Below are positions 18,041 through 27,270 of a stretch of DNA of 64,000 nucleotides, in pieces. The translations under genes and the position numbers were made by a program. Positions within the stretch are counted from its first letter, which is position 1, and every line of letters begins with the position of its first letter. Below the pieces are notes generated by a model. That model saw only the letters and a program-made list of their open reading frames with translations, was not told the DNA's origin and ran no database searches. This stretch comes from Rhizobium etli CFN 42 (lineage in GTDB: Bacteria > Pseudomonadota > Alphaproteobacteria > Rhizobiales > Rhizobiaceae): contig NC_007766.1 of assembly GCF_000092045.1 (NCBI RefSeq), forward strand, positions 372,001 to 436,000, read 5' to 3'.

Positions 18041-18877
18041 ATGCAAACACGTCAGATCGAGATCGCCGCGTTCAGGTCCGACCATCTGGACGCCGCCGTT
18101 GCGCTTTCCCGACAGGCGGGCTGGCCGCATCGGACGGAAGATTGGCAGATGGCGCTCGCCCTGAGCGAAGGAATGGTCGCAATCGAAGACGACAGGGTCG
18201 TCGGCACCGTTCTCGTCACGCGATACAAGGAAGATTGCGCCACCATCAACATGGTCATCGTCGACGAGACGATGCGCGGGCGCGGCCTCGGCCGCAGGCT
18301 GATGGACGCCGCGCTGCAGATCGCAGGTGACCGGCCGCTGCGGCTGGTCGCGACAACAGCTGGCCTGCCGCTCTATCAAAAGCTTGGATTCCATGAAACC
18401 GGAACCGTGCTGCAGCACCAAGGCCTTGCCGGAGACATTCCTGCGCCGGCCGGCACGGAGGCCGCCACCGCCGACGATCTCCCTGCCATCATGGCGCTCG
18501 ATCGGCTTGCCTTCGGCGCCGACCGCGAAGGACTTCTCGCCTATCTCACCAAGGCTGGCGAATTCGCCGTCATTCGCCGCCACGGCGGCGTGTCGGGCTT
18601 CGCCTGCCTGCGTCCCTTCGGGCGCGGCGAGGTGATCGGACCCGTGGTTGCCGCGGACATCGAAGAGGCTAGGAAACTCATCGAACATCACATCGCGCGG
18701 CGGCCAGCACGCTTTCTCAGGGTGGATACCACGGCCGCGGCCGGACTTTCCCCACGGCTCGCCGAATATGGCCTCGCCCATGTAGGCGGCGGTATCGCAA
18801 TGAAAAAACCATCGGTCGGCCACGCTGCCGCCCCTGCTGCCACCACGTTCGCGCTTGCCAGCCAGGCGCTCGGCTGA
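18041..18877 (+). CDS. GNAT family N-acetyltransferase with C-terminal YitH-type domain
   Basis: A 278-residue two-domain protein. The GNAT domain has INMVIVDETMRGRGLGRRLMDAAL, whose RGRGLG is the acetyl-CoA pyrophosphate loop, and LYQKLGFHETG. The second domain has IMALDRLAFGADREGLLAYL and RPFGRGEVIGPVVA. It is a paralogue of the gene at 2848-3750, sharing GWPHRTEDWQ and the FALASQALG end. ATG 18041 follows an AAGGA site. It lies 11 bp upstream of the aminotransferase, indicating one operon with amine catabolic genes; the natural acceptor may be the transported amine (inference). Confidence 0.88.
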   Translation: MQTRQIEIAAFRSDHLDAAVALSRQAGWPHRTEDWQMALALSEGMVAIEDDRVVGTVLVTRYKEDCATINMVIVDETMRGRGLGRRLMDAALQIAGDRPLRLVATTAGLPLYQKLGFHETGTVLQHQGLAGDIPAPAGTEAATADDLPAIMALDRLAFGADREGLLAYLTKAGEFAVIRRHGGVSGFACLRPFGRGEVIGPVVAADIEEARKLIEHHIARRPARFLRVDTTAAAGLSPRLAEYGLAHVGGGIAMKKPSVGHAAAPAATTFALASQALG

Positions 18878-18888
18878 TCGGAGACCTC

Positions 18889-20265
18889 ATGTACGCCAAC
18901 TCGCTCATCGAACTCGACCGCGCCCATCTCATCCATCCGGTGGCCTCCTACCGCAGTCACGAGAAGCATGGCGTGCGCGTGCTGGCCTCGGCCAAGGGCG
19001 CGACGGTCACCGATGCCTCCGGCAAACAGCTGATCGACGGCTTCGCCGGCCTCTGGTGCGTCAATGCCGGTTACGGCCATGAGAGCATCGTCGAGGCAGC
19101 GGCCCGGCAGATGCGGGAGCTTCCCTATGCAACGGCCTATTTCGGCCTTGGCTCCGAGCCGGCGATCCGGCTTGCCTCAGAACTCGCCGATCGCGCGCCT
19201 GGTGATCTCAACCATGTCTACTTCACGCTCGGCGGCTCCGACGCAGTCGACAGCACAATCCGGTTCATTCGCTACTATTGGAATGCCCGAGGCCGTCCCG
19301 AGCGCGATCAATTCATCTCGGTCGAACAGGGTTATCACGGTTCCTCGACCGCGGGTGCGGGTTTGACCGCCTTGCCTGCCTTCCATGCCGGCTTCGGCCT
19401 TCCCTTCGATTGGCAGCATAAAATTCCGTCTCATTACGCCTACCGCAACCCGGTCGGCGAGGATCCGCAGGCGATCATTGAAGCCTCGCTCGCGGCGCTG
19501 AAAAGCAAGGTCGAGGCGATCGGGCCGGAGCTGGTCGCCGCCTTCTACGTCGAGCCGATCCAGGGTTCGGGCGGCGTGCTCGTGCCGCCCAAAGGCTGGG
19601 TTAAGGCCATGCGGGAATTCTGCCGCGCGCACGACATCCTTTTCGTGGCCGATGAGGTGATCACCGGCTTTGGCCGCACCGGGCCGCTCTTTGCCTGCAG
19701 CGAGGAAGAGGTCGTGCCGGACTTCATGACGACCGCCAAGGGCCTCACCTCCGGCTATGTCCCGATGGGCGCCGTCTTCATGGCCGATCACGTCTATGAA
19801 ACGATTGCCGAGGGGGCCGGCACCACCGCTATCGGTCACGGGTACACCTACTCGGCCCATCCCGTCAGCGCCGCCGTCGGCCTGGAAGTCCTGAAGCTTT
19901 ATGAAAACGGCCTTTTTGACAATGGCGTCAAGGCTGGTGCGCGGCTGATGCAGGGCCTCCAATCGCTGAGAGATCACCCGCTCGTGGGCGATGTCCGCGG
20001 CCGCGGCATGCTCGCCGCCGTCGAGCTCGTCGTCGACAAAAGCAACAAGACGCCGCTGCCGGCGTCCGCCGAACCCGCCCGTCGGATCTTCGATCGCGCC
20101 TGGGAGAACGGCCTCGTCATCCGCGCCTTCGGCAACGGCGTCCTCGGCTATGCGCCGCCCCTATGCTGCACCGAAACGGAAATCGATGCCATCGTCGAGC
20201 GCACGCGCATCACGCTGGACGAGACGCTTGAGGACCCGGATGTGCGCCGGGCGTTGCGGGTCTGA
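18889..20265 (+). CDS. Class III pyridoxal phosphate aminotransferase
   Basis: A 458-residue omega-aminotransferase. Landmarks are GGSDAVDSTIRFIRYY, the PLP phosphate site HGSSTAGAG, Asp255 in VADEVITGFGRTG that contacts the PLP nitrogen, and the Schiff-base Lys284 in MTTAKGLTSGYVPMGA. The family moves an amino group from a terminal amine (putrescine, beta-alanine, taurine) or similar donor to pyruvate or 2-oxoglutarate. A GGAG site precedes the ATG. It sits between a GNAT and a HAD gene upstream of an ABC importer, so its substrate is probably an imported amine or amino acid. Confidence 0.92.
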   Translation: MYANSLIELDRAHLIHPVASYRSHEKHGVRVLASAKGATVTDASGKQLIDGFAGLWCVNAGYGHESIVEAAARQMRELPYATAYFGLGSEPAIRLASELADRAPGDLNHVYFTLGGSDAVDSTIRFIRYYWNARGRPERDQFISVEQGYHGSSTAGAGLTALPAFHAGFGLPFDWQHKIPSHYAYRNPVGEDPQAIIEASLAALKSKVEAIGPELVAAFYVEPIQGSGGVLVPPKGWVKAMREFCRAHDILFVADEVITGFGRTGPLFACSEEEVVPDFMTTAKGLTSGYVPMGAVFMADHVYETIAEGAGTTAIGHGYTYSAHPVSAAVGLEVLKLYENGLFDNGVKAGARLMQGLQSLRDHPLVGDVRGRGMLAAVELVVDKSNKTPLPASAEPARRIFDRAWENGLVIRAFGNGVLGYAPPLCCTETEIDAIVERTRITLDETLEDPDVRRALRV

Positions 20266-20484
20266 GAATAGCGCCAAACGGTGAGATTCGGTATTTTGTG
20301 CCGCTCGATGGCGTCTTTTCGGAGAATCCGGCGCAGTGCAGGTGACAAACTGAAATCGACGAAAGGCCTTGATCCAGGCAAAGGCGGGCCTTCCATACAA
20401 GAGCGGGACGATGATCCCGCCGGGAACAGAACATTCTTCTTTAAGAAGCGTGCTCCCATCGGAGCCGAACACTGGGGAATTCGC

Positions 20485-21195
20485 ATGAGCAAGAGCCTTT
20501 CGGAATTCAAGTATATGACCTTCGACGTCGTCGGCACGCTCATCGATTTCGAGGGCGGTCTCAAGACCTGTCTCGCTGAGATCGCGGCCGAAACGGGAAA
20601 TGAAATCGATGGCGAGCAGGCGCTCAGCCTCTATCGCGAGGCCCGCTACTCCGACGACGCCGACCTCTTTCCCGACGACCTCGTGCGTGTCTACATCGCA
20701 ATCGCGCCGAAGCTCGGTCTGCCCGCCGATCGCAAATATGGCGAGCGGCTGCGGGATTCGGCGAAAAGCTGGAAGGGTTTCGCAGACAGCACCAAAGCAC
20801 TCGCAAGCCTGGCGAAAAACTACCGCCTCATTGCGATGACCAATGCCCGACGCTGGGCCTTCGCCTTCTTCGAGAAGGAGCTCGGCAATCCTTTCCATGC
20901 CGCCTTCACCGCCGACGATACCGGGACCGAGAAACCCGATCCCGCCTTCTTCGAGACGGTCTTCGCCTACATCGCATCGGAAGGCCATTCGAAGGACGAT
21001 ATCCTGCATGTCGCCCAGAGCCAGTATCACGATATCGGAGTATCCAGGAAGCTCGGCGTGACCAACTGCTGGATCGAACGGCGGCATGCTGAGAAGGGTT
21101 ACGGCGGCACGATCGAACCAGCCGAGTTTACGACACCCGACTATCATTTCACATCCATGGCCGGCCTTGCCGATGCCGCGGCCGCACGCGCCTGA
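20485..21195 (+). CDS. HAD-superfamily hydrolase (haloacid dehalogenase-like)
   Basis: A 236-residue HAD protein. Motif I is YMTFDVVGTLIDF, motif II LIAMTNARRW, motif III Lys in TEKPDPAFFE and motif IV LHVAQSQYHDIGVSRKLG. It differs from the 12118 HAD protein in motif I, where Tyr is replaced by Val. ATG 20485 follows TGGGGAA; the same frame stays open back to 20281 but that part has no ribosome site and unlikely composition. It lies between the aminotransferase and the ABC importer genes on the same strand. Substrate unknown. Confidence 0.85.
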   Translation: MSKSLSEFKYMTFDVVGTLIDFEGGLKTCLAEIAAETGNEIDGEQALSLYREARYSDDADLFPDDLVRVYIAIAPKLGLPADRKYGERLRDSAKSWKGFADSTKALASLAKNYRLIAMTNARRWAFAFFEKELGNPFHAAFTADDTGTEKPDPAFFETVFAYIASEGHSKDDILHVAQSQYHDIGVSRKLGVTNCWIERRHAEKGYGGTIEPAEFTTPDYHFTSMAGLADAAAARA

Positions 21196-21258
21196 CTTTT
21201 AAAACCGGATCGGGCTCGCCCTGCACTGCCGCCCGCCACAGAAGAAAAGGGGAATGAG

Positions 21259-22869
21259 ATGAACGACAAGATCACCAATTGGACCAGATCGGACAACGCC
21301 ATGGTCGAAACCGCCATCCGTCGTGGCGCCACCCGCCGCGAGCTGCTGCATATGATGCTCGCGGGCGGCGTGGCCATGTCCGCCGGCGGGCTCGTGCTCG
21401 GCCGCGCCGGCAAGGCGCTCGCCGCCACGCCCGTTTCCGGCGGGGCGCTGAAGGCGGCCGGCTGGTCGTCCTCCACGGCCGATACGCTCGACCCCGCCAA
21501 GGCATCGCTCTCCACCGACTATGTCCGCTGCTGCGCCTTCTACAACCGTCTCACCTATATCCAGTCGGACGGTACGCCGCGGATGGAACTCGCCGAATCC
21601 ATCGAAAGCGGCGATGCCAAAGTCTGGACGATCAAGCTGCGCAGCGGCGTGACCTTCCATGACGGCAAGCCGCTCACTGCCGACGATGTGGTCTTCTCGA
21701 TGAAGCGCCATCTCGACCCGGCGGTCGGCTCCAAGGTTGCCAAGATCGCCAAGCAAATGACTGGCTTCAAAGCGGTCGACAAACTGACCGTCGAGATTAC
21801 GCTGGAAAACCCCAATGCCGATCTGCCGACGATTCTCGGCATGCACCACTTCATGATCGTTGCCGACGGCACAACCGATTTTTCCAAGGGCAATGGCACC
21901 GGCGCCTTCGTGCGGGAAGTTTTTGAGCCCGGCGTCCGCTCGATCGGGCTGAAGAACAAGAACTACTGGAAGGCCAACCACCCGAACGTTGATTCTTTTG
22001 AGTTCTTTGCCATCAGCGAAGACAATGCGCGTATCAATGCGCTGCTCTCGGGCGATATTCACCTCGCCGCAGCCATCAATCCACGATCCGTGCGTCTGAT
22101 GGACGGCAAAGACGGCTTCTTTCTCTCCAAAACGACGTCGGGCAATTACACGGATCTCAACATCCGTCTGGACATGTCTCCCGGCGACAAGAAGGGCTTC
22201 GTGGAAGGCATGAAATATCTGATCAACCGCGAGCAGATTCAGAAATCTGCCTTGCGCGGCTTCGCCGAAATCGGCAATGACCAACCAATCTCGCCCGCCA
22301 ATTTCTATCACAATGCAGACCTGAAGCCGAAGGCATTCGATCCCGAAAAAGCGAAGTTCCTATTCCAGAAGGCGGGCCTTCTCGGCCAGTCAATCCCTGT
22401 CATCGCCTCCGACGCAGCCAATTCCGCGATCGACATGGCGATGATCGTCCAGGCGGCCGGCGCCGAAATCGGCATGAAGCTCGACGTGCAGCGCGTACCG
22501 TCCGACGGCTACTGGGACAATTACTGGCTCAAAGCGCCGATCCATTTCGGCAATATCAATCCGCGTCCGACACCCGACATATTGTTCTCGCTTCTCTATG
22601 CGTCTGACGCGCCTTGGAACGAGAGCCAGTACAAGTCAGAGAAGTTCGATCGGATGCTGATCGAGGCCCGCGGCTCGCTCGATCAGGCCAAGCGCCGGGA
22701 GATCTACAACGAGATGCAGGTCATGGTGTCGGAAGAAGCCGGCACCATCATACCGGCCTATCTCTCCAACGTCGATGCGGTGTCGTCCAAAGTCAAGGGG
22801 CTCGAATCCAACCCGCTCGGCGGCATGATGGGCTATTCCTTCCCGGAATATATCTGGTTGGAATCCTGA
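21259..22869 (+). CDS. ABC transporter substrate-binding protein, peptide/opine type (SBP family 5)
   Basis: A 536-residue periplasmic binding protein. Residues 20-56 form a twin-arginine signal (GATRRELLHMMLAGGVAM, cleavage near KALAATP), so it is probably exported folded by Tat. The mature part has the family 5 signature WTIKLRSGVTFHDGKPLTADDVVFSMKRHLDP and the GTGAFVREVFEPG pattern. Ligands of the family include dipeptides, opines and nickel. AAAAGGGG precedes the ATG. The two permeases and fused ATPase follow. Confidence 0.92.
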   Translation: MNDKITNWTRSDNAMVETAIRRGATRRELLHMMLAGGVAMSAGGLVLGRAGKALAATPVSGGALKAAGWSSSTADTLDPAKASLSTDYVRCCAFYNRLTYIQSDGTPRMELAESIESGDAKVWTIKLRSGVTFHDGKPLTADDVVFSMKRHLDPAVGSKVAKIAKQMTGFKAVDKLTVEITLENPNADLPTILGMHHFMIVADGTTDFSKGNGTGAFVREVFEPGVRSIGLKNKNYWKANHPNVDSFEFFAISEDNARINALLSGDIHLAAAINPRSVRLMDGKDGFFLSKTTSGNYTDLNIRLDMSPGDKKGFVEGMKYLINREQIQKSALRGFAEIGNDQPISPANFYHNADLKPKAFDPEKAKFLFQKAGLLGQSIPVIASDAANSAIDMAMIVQAAGAEIGMKLDVQRVPSDGYWDNYWLKAPIHFGNINPRPTPDILFSLLYASDAPWNESQYKSEKFDRMLIEARGSLDQAKRREIYNEMQVMVSEEAGTIIPAYLSNVDAVSSKVKGLESNPLGGMMGYSFPEYIWLES

Positions 22870-22881
22870 CGAGGCACCTGG

Positions 22882-22903
22882 CCGGGAACAGGATTGTTCC
22901 CGG
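22882..22903 (+). terminator. Intra-operon stem-loop between binding protein and permease
   Basis: A perfect 9-bp stem, CCGGGAACA and TGTTCCCGG, with a GGAT tetraloop, 13 bp after the binding-protein stop. There is no T run, so it more probably attenuates or stabilises the 3' end of the binding-protein message than fully terminates, a common arrangement that gives more binding protein than permease. Confidence 0.65.
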
Positions 22904-22952
22904 TCATCCTCCCCTTTCGTGATAAGCTGTCGGACTTCGGCCGACGGGGAGC

Positions 22953-23909
22953 ATGAAGATGAACAATCCGATCCTGTCCCTTATAGCAAGCAGGCTGCTG
23001 ATCGCAGTCGTCACGCTGATTATTGTATCCTTCGCGGTGTTCTTCGCCACGACCATGCTTCCGGGCGATACGGCGTCCATCCTGCTCGGGCAGGCGGCAA
23101 CGCCGGAGGCCGTCGAGGGACTGCGCAAGGCAATGCATCTCGATCAGCCGGCTTTTCTCCGCTTCGTCTACTGGATGATCGGGCTGTTGTCGGGCGACCT
23201 CGGCACGTCCTACGCTAACGATATGCCAATCGCTGACCTCATCGGCGGCCGCTTTGCCAACTCGATGAAGCTGGCGGGTATCACCGCCTTGTTTGCGGTG
23301 CCGATCGCGCTGACACTAGGCACCACAGCAGCCATGATGCGAGGATCGCTCTATGACCGTGCAGTCACCGTGCTTACGATTGGCGTAATATCGGTGCCTG
23401 AATTCATGATCGCGACGTCGGCCGTCCTGTTCTTTGCGGTCTATCTGCAATGGCTTCCGGCAATCTCCCTGACCAATGAAGCGAAAACCTTTACCGATAT
23501 GCTACGCGTCTATGCGATGCCGGTGATCACACTGACCTTCGGCGTATCGGCGCAGATGATCCGAATGACGCGGGCTGCCGTGATTGAAACGCTGAACACG
23601 CCCTATGCCGAAATGGCGTTGCTGAAAGGCGCCTCACGCAGTCGCATCGTTTTGAAGCATGCATTGCCGAATGCACTCGGCCCGATCGTCAACGCAGTTG
23701 CGCTCTCGCTTTCTTATCTGCTCGGCGGCGTCATCATCGTCGAAACGATCTTCAACTATCCCGGAATTGCCAAGCTCATGGTCGATGCGGTCGCAACGCG
23801 AGACCTGCCTCTTGTCCAGACCTGCGCGATGGTCTTCTGCGTCGGCTACCTCATCCTCATCACGCTTGCCGACATTGTTGCCATTCTTTCCAATCCGAGG
23901 CTGCGATGA
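22953..23909 (+). CDS. ABC transporter permease, DppB/OppB type
   Basis: A 318-residue inner-membrane permease. The first helix is LIAVVTLIIVSFAVFFATTMLPGD, and five further hydrophobic segments follow. The ATPase-contact EAA loop is YAEMALLKGASRSRIVLKHALPNALGPIV. ATG 22953 and ATG 22959 are both possible; the CGGGGA site fits 22959 better. It overlaps the next permease by the ATGA at 23906. Confidence 0.9.
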   Translation: MKMNNPILSLIASRLLIAVVTLIIVSFAVFFATTMLPGDTASILLGQAATPEAVEGLRKAMHLDQPAFLRFVYWMIGLLSGDLGTSYANDMPIADLIGGRFANSMKLAGITALFAVPIALTLGTTAAMMRGSLYDRAVTVLTIGVISVPEFMIATSAVLFFAVYLQWLPAISLTNEAKTFTDMLRVYAMPVITLTFGVSAQMIRMTRAAVIETLNTPYAEMALLKGASRSRIVLKHALPNALGPIVNAVALSLSYLLGGVIIVETIFNYPGIAKLMVDAVATRDLPLVQTCAMVFCVGYLILITLADIVAILSNPRLR

Positions 23910-24760
23910 CATCCCATATCGAACAACGGCCCGCCGTGGCGCGCCGGCTCAGCTACCGCTTCAATCTCGTCGGGCTCCTGGGGCTTGCCGTGATCCTGTT
24001 CTGGGCCTTTATCGCGATCTTCGCGCACACGCTCATCCCCTACCCAGTGGGCGAAATTGTCGATTATGATTATTTCGGGCCGATGTCCCAGCAGTTTTGG
24101 ATGGGATCGGATTATCTGGGCCGCGATGTCTTCTCGCGCATCCTGATGGGCGCGCGCTACACGGTCGGCATCTCTCTTGCGGCAGTGACGATCGCCTGCT
24201 TCAGCGGCGTCGTACTCGGCATGATAGCGGCCGTCGCCGGTGGTTGGCTCGACACGTTGCTCTCCCGTTTCCTCGATGCCATGAATTCCATTCCGTCCAA
24301 GCTCTTCGGCCTGGTCGTGGTCGCAGCCGTCGGATCGTCGATCCCGGTGCTGATCCTGACGCTTTCGGTGATCTATATCCCGGGCTCCTATCGTTTCGCT
24401 CGGGCGCTCGCCGTCAACGTCAATTCCATGGACTTTATCACTGTCGCCCGCATCCGCGGTGAAAGCACCCTTTATCTGATCCGCTCGGAAATTCTGCCCA
24501 ATATCGTGGGTCCCGTACTTGCCGATCTCGGGCTCCGCTTCGTCTTCATCGTTCTCCTGCTCTCCGGCCTTTCCTTCCTTGGACTGGGCGTGCAGCCACC
24601 CTATGCGGACTGGGGCGCGCTCGTGCGTGAAAACATCGGCGGTCTGCCATTCGGGGCTCCCGCCGTCATGTTCCCATCGCTTGCCATCGCCAGCCTCACG
24701 ATCAGCGTGAACCTGCTGATCGACAATCTGCCGCACAAAATCCGAGATCGGAGCGAGTGA
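23906..24760 (+). CDS. ABC transporter permease, DppC/OppC type
   Basis: A 284-residue permease with the N-terminal helix VGLLGLAVILFWAFIAIFA, the DppC hallmark MGSDYLGRDVFSRILMGARYTVGI and the EAA-type loop DFITVARIRGESTLYLIRSEILPNIVGPV. It pairs with the upstream DppB-like protein to form the membrane channel. It starts inside the stop of that gene (ATGA) and ends overlapping the start of the ATPase gene, so the three are translationally coupled. Confidence 0.9.
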   Translation: MTSHIEQRPAVARRLSYRFNLVGLLGLAVILFWAFIAIFAHTLIPYPVGEIVDYDYFGPMSQQFWMGSDYLGRDVFSRILMGARYTVGISLAAVTIACFSGVVLGMIAAVAGGWLDTLLSRFLDAMNSIPSKLFGLVVVAAVGSSIPVLILTLSVIYIPGSYRFARALAVNVNSMDFITVARIRGESTLYLIRSEILPNIVGPVLADLGLRFVFIVLLLSGLSFLGLGVQPPYADWGALVRENIGGLPFGAPAVMFPSLAIASLTISVNLLIDNLPHKIRDRSE

Positions 24761-26415
24761 TGACCAATCTTGTCGAGATTCGTGACCTCCGGGTCGAAGC
24801 CACCACCGATTCCGGCCGACGCGTCGAGATCATCAAGGGTGTCAGCCTCGACATTGCCGAGGGTGAGATCGTCGCGCTGATTGGCGAGAGTGGCTCCGGG
24901 AAGACCACGATCGCGCTGACCCTCATGGGTCATACCCGCCCGGGCTGTCGCATCTCCGGCGGCACGGTATCGGTCGCCGGCAAGGATTTGGTGGCGCTGA
25001 GCGAAAAGCAGCGGGCCAAACTACGCGGCACCCAGGTTGCTTACGTGCCGCAATCGGCCGCTGCCGCTTTCAACCCGGCCACATCGATCATGGATCAGGT
25101 AATCGAAGTCACGCGTATTCATCAGCTGATGTCACCGGAAGATGCGCGTGCCAGGGCGATCGAACTTTTCCGGGCGCTGTCCCTGCCCGAACCGGAAACG
25201 ATCGGCAGCCGCTATCCGCACCAGGTTTCCGGCGGTCAGCTGCAGCGTCTGGCTGCCGCCATGGCGCTTATAGGCAACCCGACACTTGTCATCTTCGACG
25301 AGCCGACGACGGCGCTCGATGTAACGACCCAGATCGAAGTGCTGCGTGCTTTCAAATCGGTCATGAAGAAGGGCGGCATTTCAGGCGTCTACGTCTCCCA
25401 CGACCTTGCCGTCGTTGCACAGATCGCCGACCGCATCGTGGTGTTGAAAGGCGGGGAGACCCAGGAAATCGGCACCACCGAAGAAATCCTCAGCAATGCC
25501 AAGCATCCCTATACCCGCCAACTGCTTGCAGCCTTCGAGCCGAAACCGCGCGACGCGGCAGGCCTTGCCGAGAGTGCAACAGCGCCGCTCCTGAAGATCG
25601 AGGATGTCGTTGCGGGTTATGGGCAACGCCAGGCCGACGGCCTTCCTCTCGTACGCGCGGTCGAGCATGTGAGCCTGACACTGGAAAAGGGACGCAACCT
25701 CGGCATCATCGGCGAATCCGGTTGCGGCAAGTCGACTCTCGCACGCACCATTGCCGGCATTTTGCCGGCCGCAGTCGGCAAGATCGTCTTCGACGGCACG
25801 GAACTGCGCGGCAATGCGCGCGAGCGTTCCCGCGATCAGCTGCGCGAGATGCAGATCGTTTTCCAATATGCCGACACCGCGCTCAATCCGGCAAAATCCG
25901 TCGAGGACATCCTCGCCAGGCCGCTGGTTTTTTACCACCGCATGGATCGACAGGCGCGAAACGCTCGGATCGACCAACTGCTCGACATGGTGCGCCTTCC
26001 CCGCAATCTGCGCCACCGCCGGCCGGGGGAACTGTCAGGCGGGCAGAAGCAGCGCGTCAACTTCGCCCGGGCGCTCGCCGCCGATCCGAAGCTCATCCTC
26101 TGCGACGAGATCACCTCGGCACTCGACACCGTTGTCGCTGCCGCCGTCATCGACCTGCTCAAGGAATTGCAGCGCGAACTCGGCCTCTCCTACATCTTCA
26201 TCAGCCACGACCTCTCGGTGGTGGAAGCGATCTGCGACGAAATCGTCGTCATGTATGGCGGCCGGAAAGTCGAGGAAATCACCCCCTCGAAAGTGAAAAC
26301 GGCGCAGCATCCCTATTCGCAACTGCTCTTCTCGTCCGTGCCGACGCTCGATCCGGCCTGGCTCGACGGGCTGCAGCAGGATCCAGAACTCGTGCGGGCT
26401 TATTGCCGGCACTGA
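24760..26415 (+). CDS. ABC transporter ATP-binding protein with two fused nucleotide-binding domains
   Basis: A 551-residue protein that joins DppD- and DppF-like ATPases. The first domain has Walker A GESGSGKTT (about 42-50), signature VSGGQLQR and Walker B LVIFDEPTTALD; the second has Walker A GESGCGKST (about 317-325), signature LSGGQKQR (about 425) and LILCDEITSALD. In the second, Glu-Ile replaces Glu-Pro after Walker B. ATG 24760 is used; a GTG lies directly before it. It energises the importer encoded just upstream. Confidence 0.92.
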   Translation: MTNLVEIRDLRVEATTDSGRRVEIIKGVSLDIAEGEIVALIGESGSGKTTIALTLMGHTRPGCRISGGTVSVAGKDLVALSEKQRAKLRGTQVAYVPQSAAAAFNPATSIMDQVIEVTRIHQLMSPEDARARAIELFRALSLPEPETIGSRYPHQVSGGQLQRLAAAMALIGNPTLVIFDEPTTALDVTTQIEVLRAFKSVMKKGGISGVYVSHDLAVVAQIADRIVVLKGGETQEIGTTEEILSNAKHPYTRQLLAAFEPKPRDAAGLAESATAPLLKIEDVVAGYGQRQADGLPLVRAVEHVSLTLEKGRNLGIIGESGCGKSTLARTIAGILPAAVGKIVFDGTELRGNARERSRDQLREMQIVFQYADTALNPAKSVEDILARPLVFYHRMDRQARNARIDQLLDMVRLPRNLRHRRPGELSGGQKQRVNFARALAADPKLILCDEITSALDTVVAAAVIDLLKELQRELGLSYIFISHDLSVVEAICDEIVVMYGGRKVEEITPSKVKTAQHPYSQLLFSSVPTLDPAWLDGLQQDPELVRAYCRH

Positions 26416-26586
26416 GCTGAGGCCCGATGACGCAGCTCGCGGTAGACTGCCTTATCTAGACGTTACCGCTTCGCTTGATGCGCGAAGCCTTCTTTGGTCG
26501 CTTTGCGATCAGGATCGCGCAGCGTCAAGCCGGCCTGCGATCTGCGGAAAACCGGTGAACCGCTGGCATAACTGTGAGCACTTTCT

Positions 26587-27270
26587 TCAACGTGGGAGCG
26601 CCTTCAGTGCGGAGGACATGTGCAGGACACCAAGCTCAGGGCTCGTAAGCACCGGAACTGATGCCTGGCTTATTTCATTGAGAGCGTTCGCCATTGACGC
26701 TTGAGCAAGAACAACCACGTCGACGCTGTCCACGAGTGAAGCGAGACCTTCACGTATTATTGCATCATGCGTCGCCCTGTCCCCGCTTCGCAATTTTTCA
26801 AAGGCGCCATCACAAACACGACCAGTCACAGAAACCCTATGCCCTATTCTTTGAGCATGGAGTTCAATTAGCCGGGTTGTAGGATTCATCGTCGTAGCCA
26901 GAGTTGCAAGGACGCCAATTCGATTTCCGCGTCGGATCGCCTCAATCGCCATGCCATCATCTATCCGGAAGAGCGGTACGGGGCAGAGCGGCATTGCCGC
27001 ATCCACTGCAGGGCCGAGTGAGGAACAGGTGACGAGGACCGCCGAAGCTCCTGCATCCACCGCCGACCAAATGTGACCGGTAAGCCGCCGCATGGTTTGA
27101 GAAGACAGCACACCCTCTCGAATGGTGTTTCCCAGGAGGCTCTCATCTAACATGTTGAACGAGCGCCAACCGGGCAGATGGAGACCGACGAGTTCGTTGA
27201 ACGCGGGGATGATCCCAGGAACCGTATGGATCATGGCAAGCGCAGGGGAGTCATTGAAATCCGTCGGCAT
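26587..27270 (-). CDS. Asp/Glu/hydantoin racemase superfamily protein
   Basis: A 227-residue protein of the aspartate/glutamate racemase fold. One catalytic Cys is visible in AVLVTCSSLGPAVDAA (about residue 81), while the position of the usual second Cys near the C-terminus reads VVVLAQASMANAL with no Cys. Racemases of this fold need two Cys, whereas relatives such as arylmalonate decarboxylase use only one, so the reaction may not be a racemisation. It is transcribed away from the amino-acid oxidase block. Ribosome site weak. Confidence 0.8.
   Translation of the reverse strand: MPTDFNDSPALAMIHTVPGIIPAFNELVGLHLPGWRSFNMLDESLLGNTIREGVLSSQTMRRLTGHIWSAVDAGASAVLVTCSSLGPAVDAAMPLCPVPLFRIDDGMAIEAIRRGNRIGVLATLATTMNPTTRLIELHAQRIGHRVSVTGRVCDGAFEKLRSGDRATHDAIIREGLASLVDSVDVVVLAQASMANALNEISQASVPVLTSPELGVLHMSSALKALPR

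Noticed and set aside
20403..20420. Hairpin GCGGGA-CGATGA-TCCCGC as terminator after the aminotransferase
   Set aside because: Only six base pairs, no T run, and it lies within the leader of the HAD gene on the same strand, so termination is not supported.
20161..21147. Reverse open frame of 328 codons
   Set aside because: Antisense to the HAD hydrolase and aminotransferase end; no motif.
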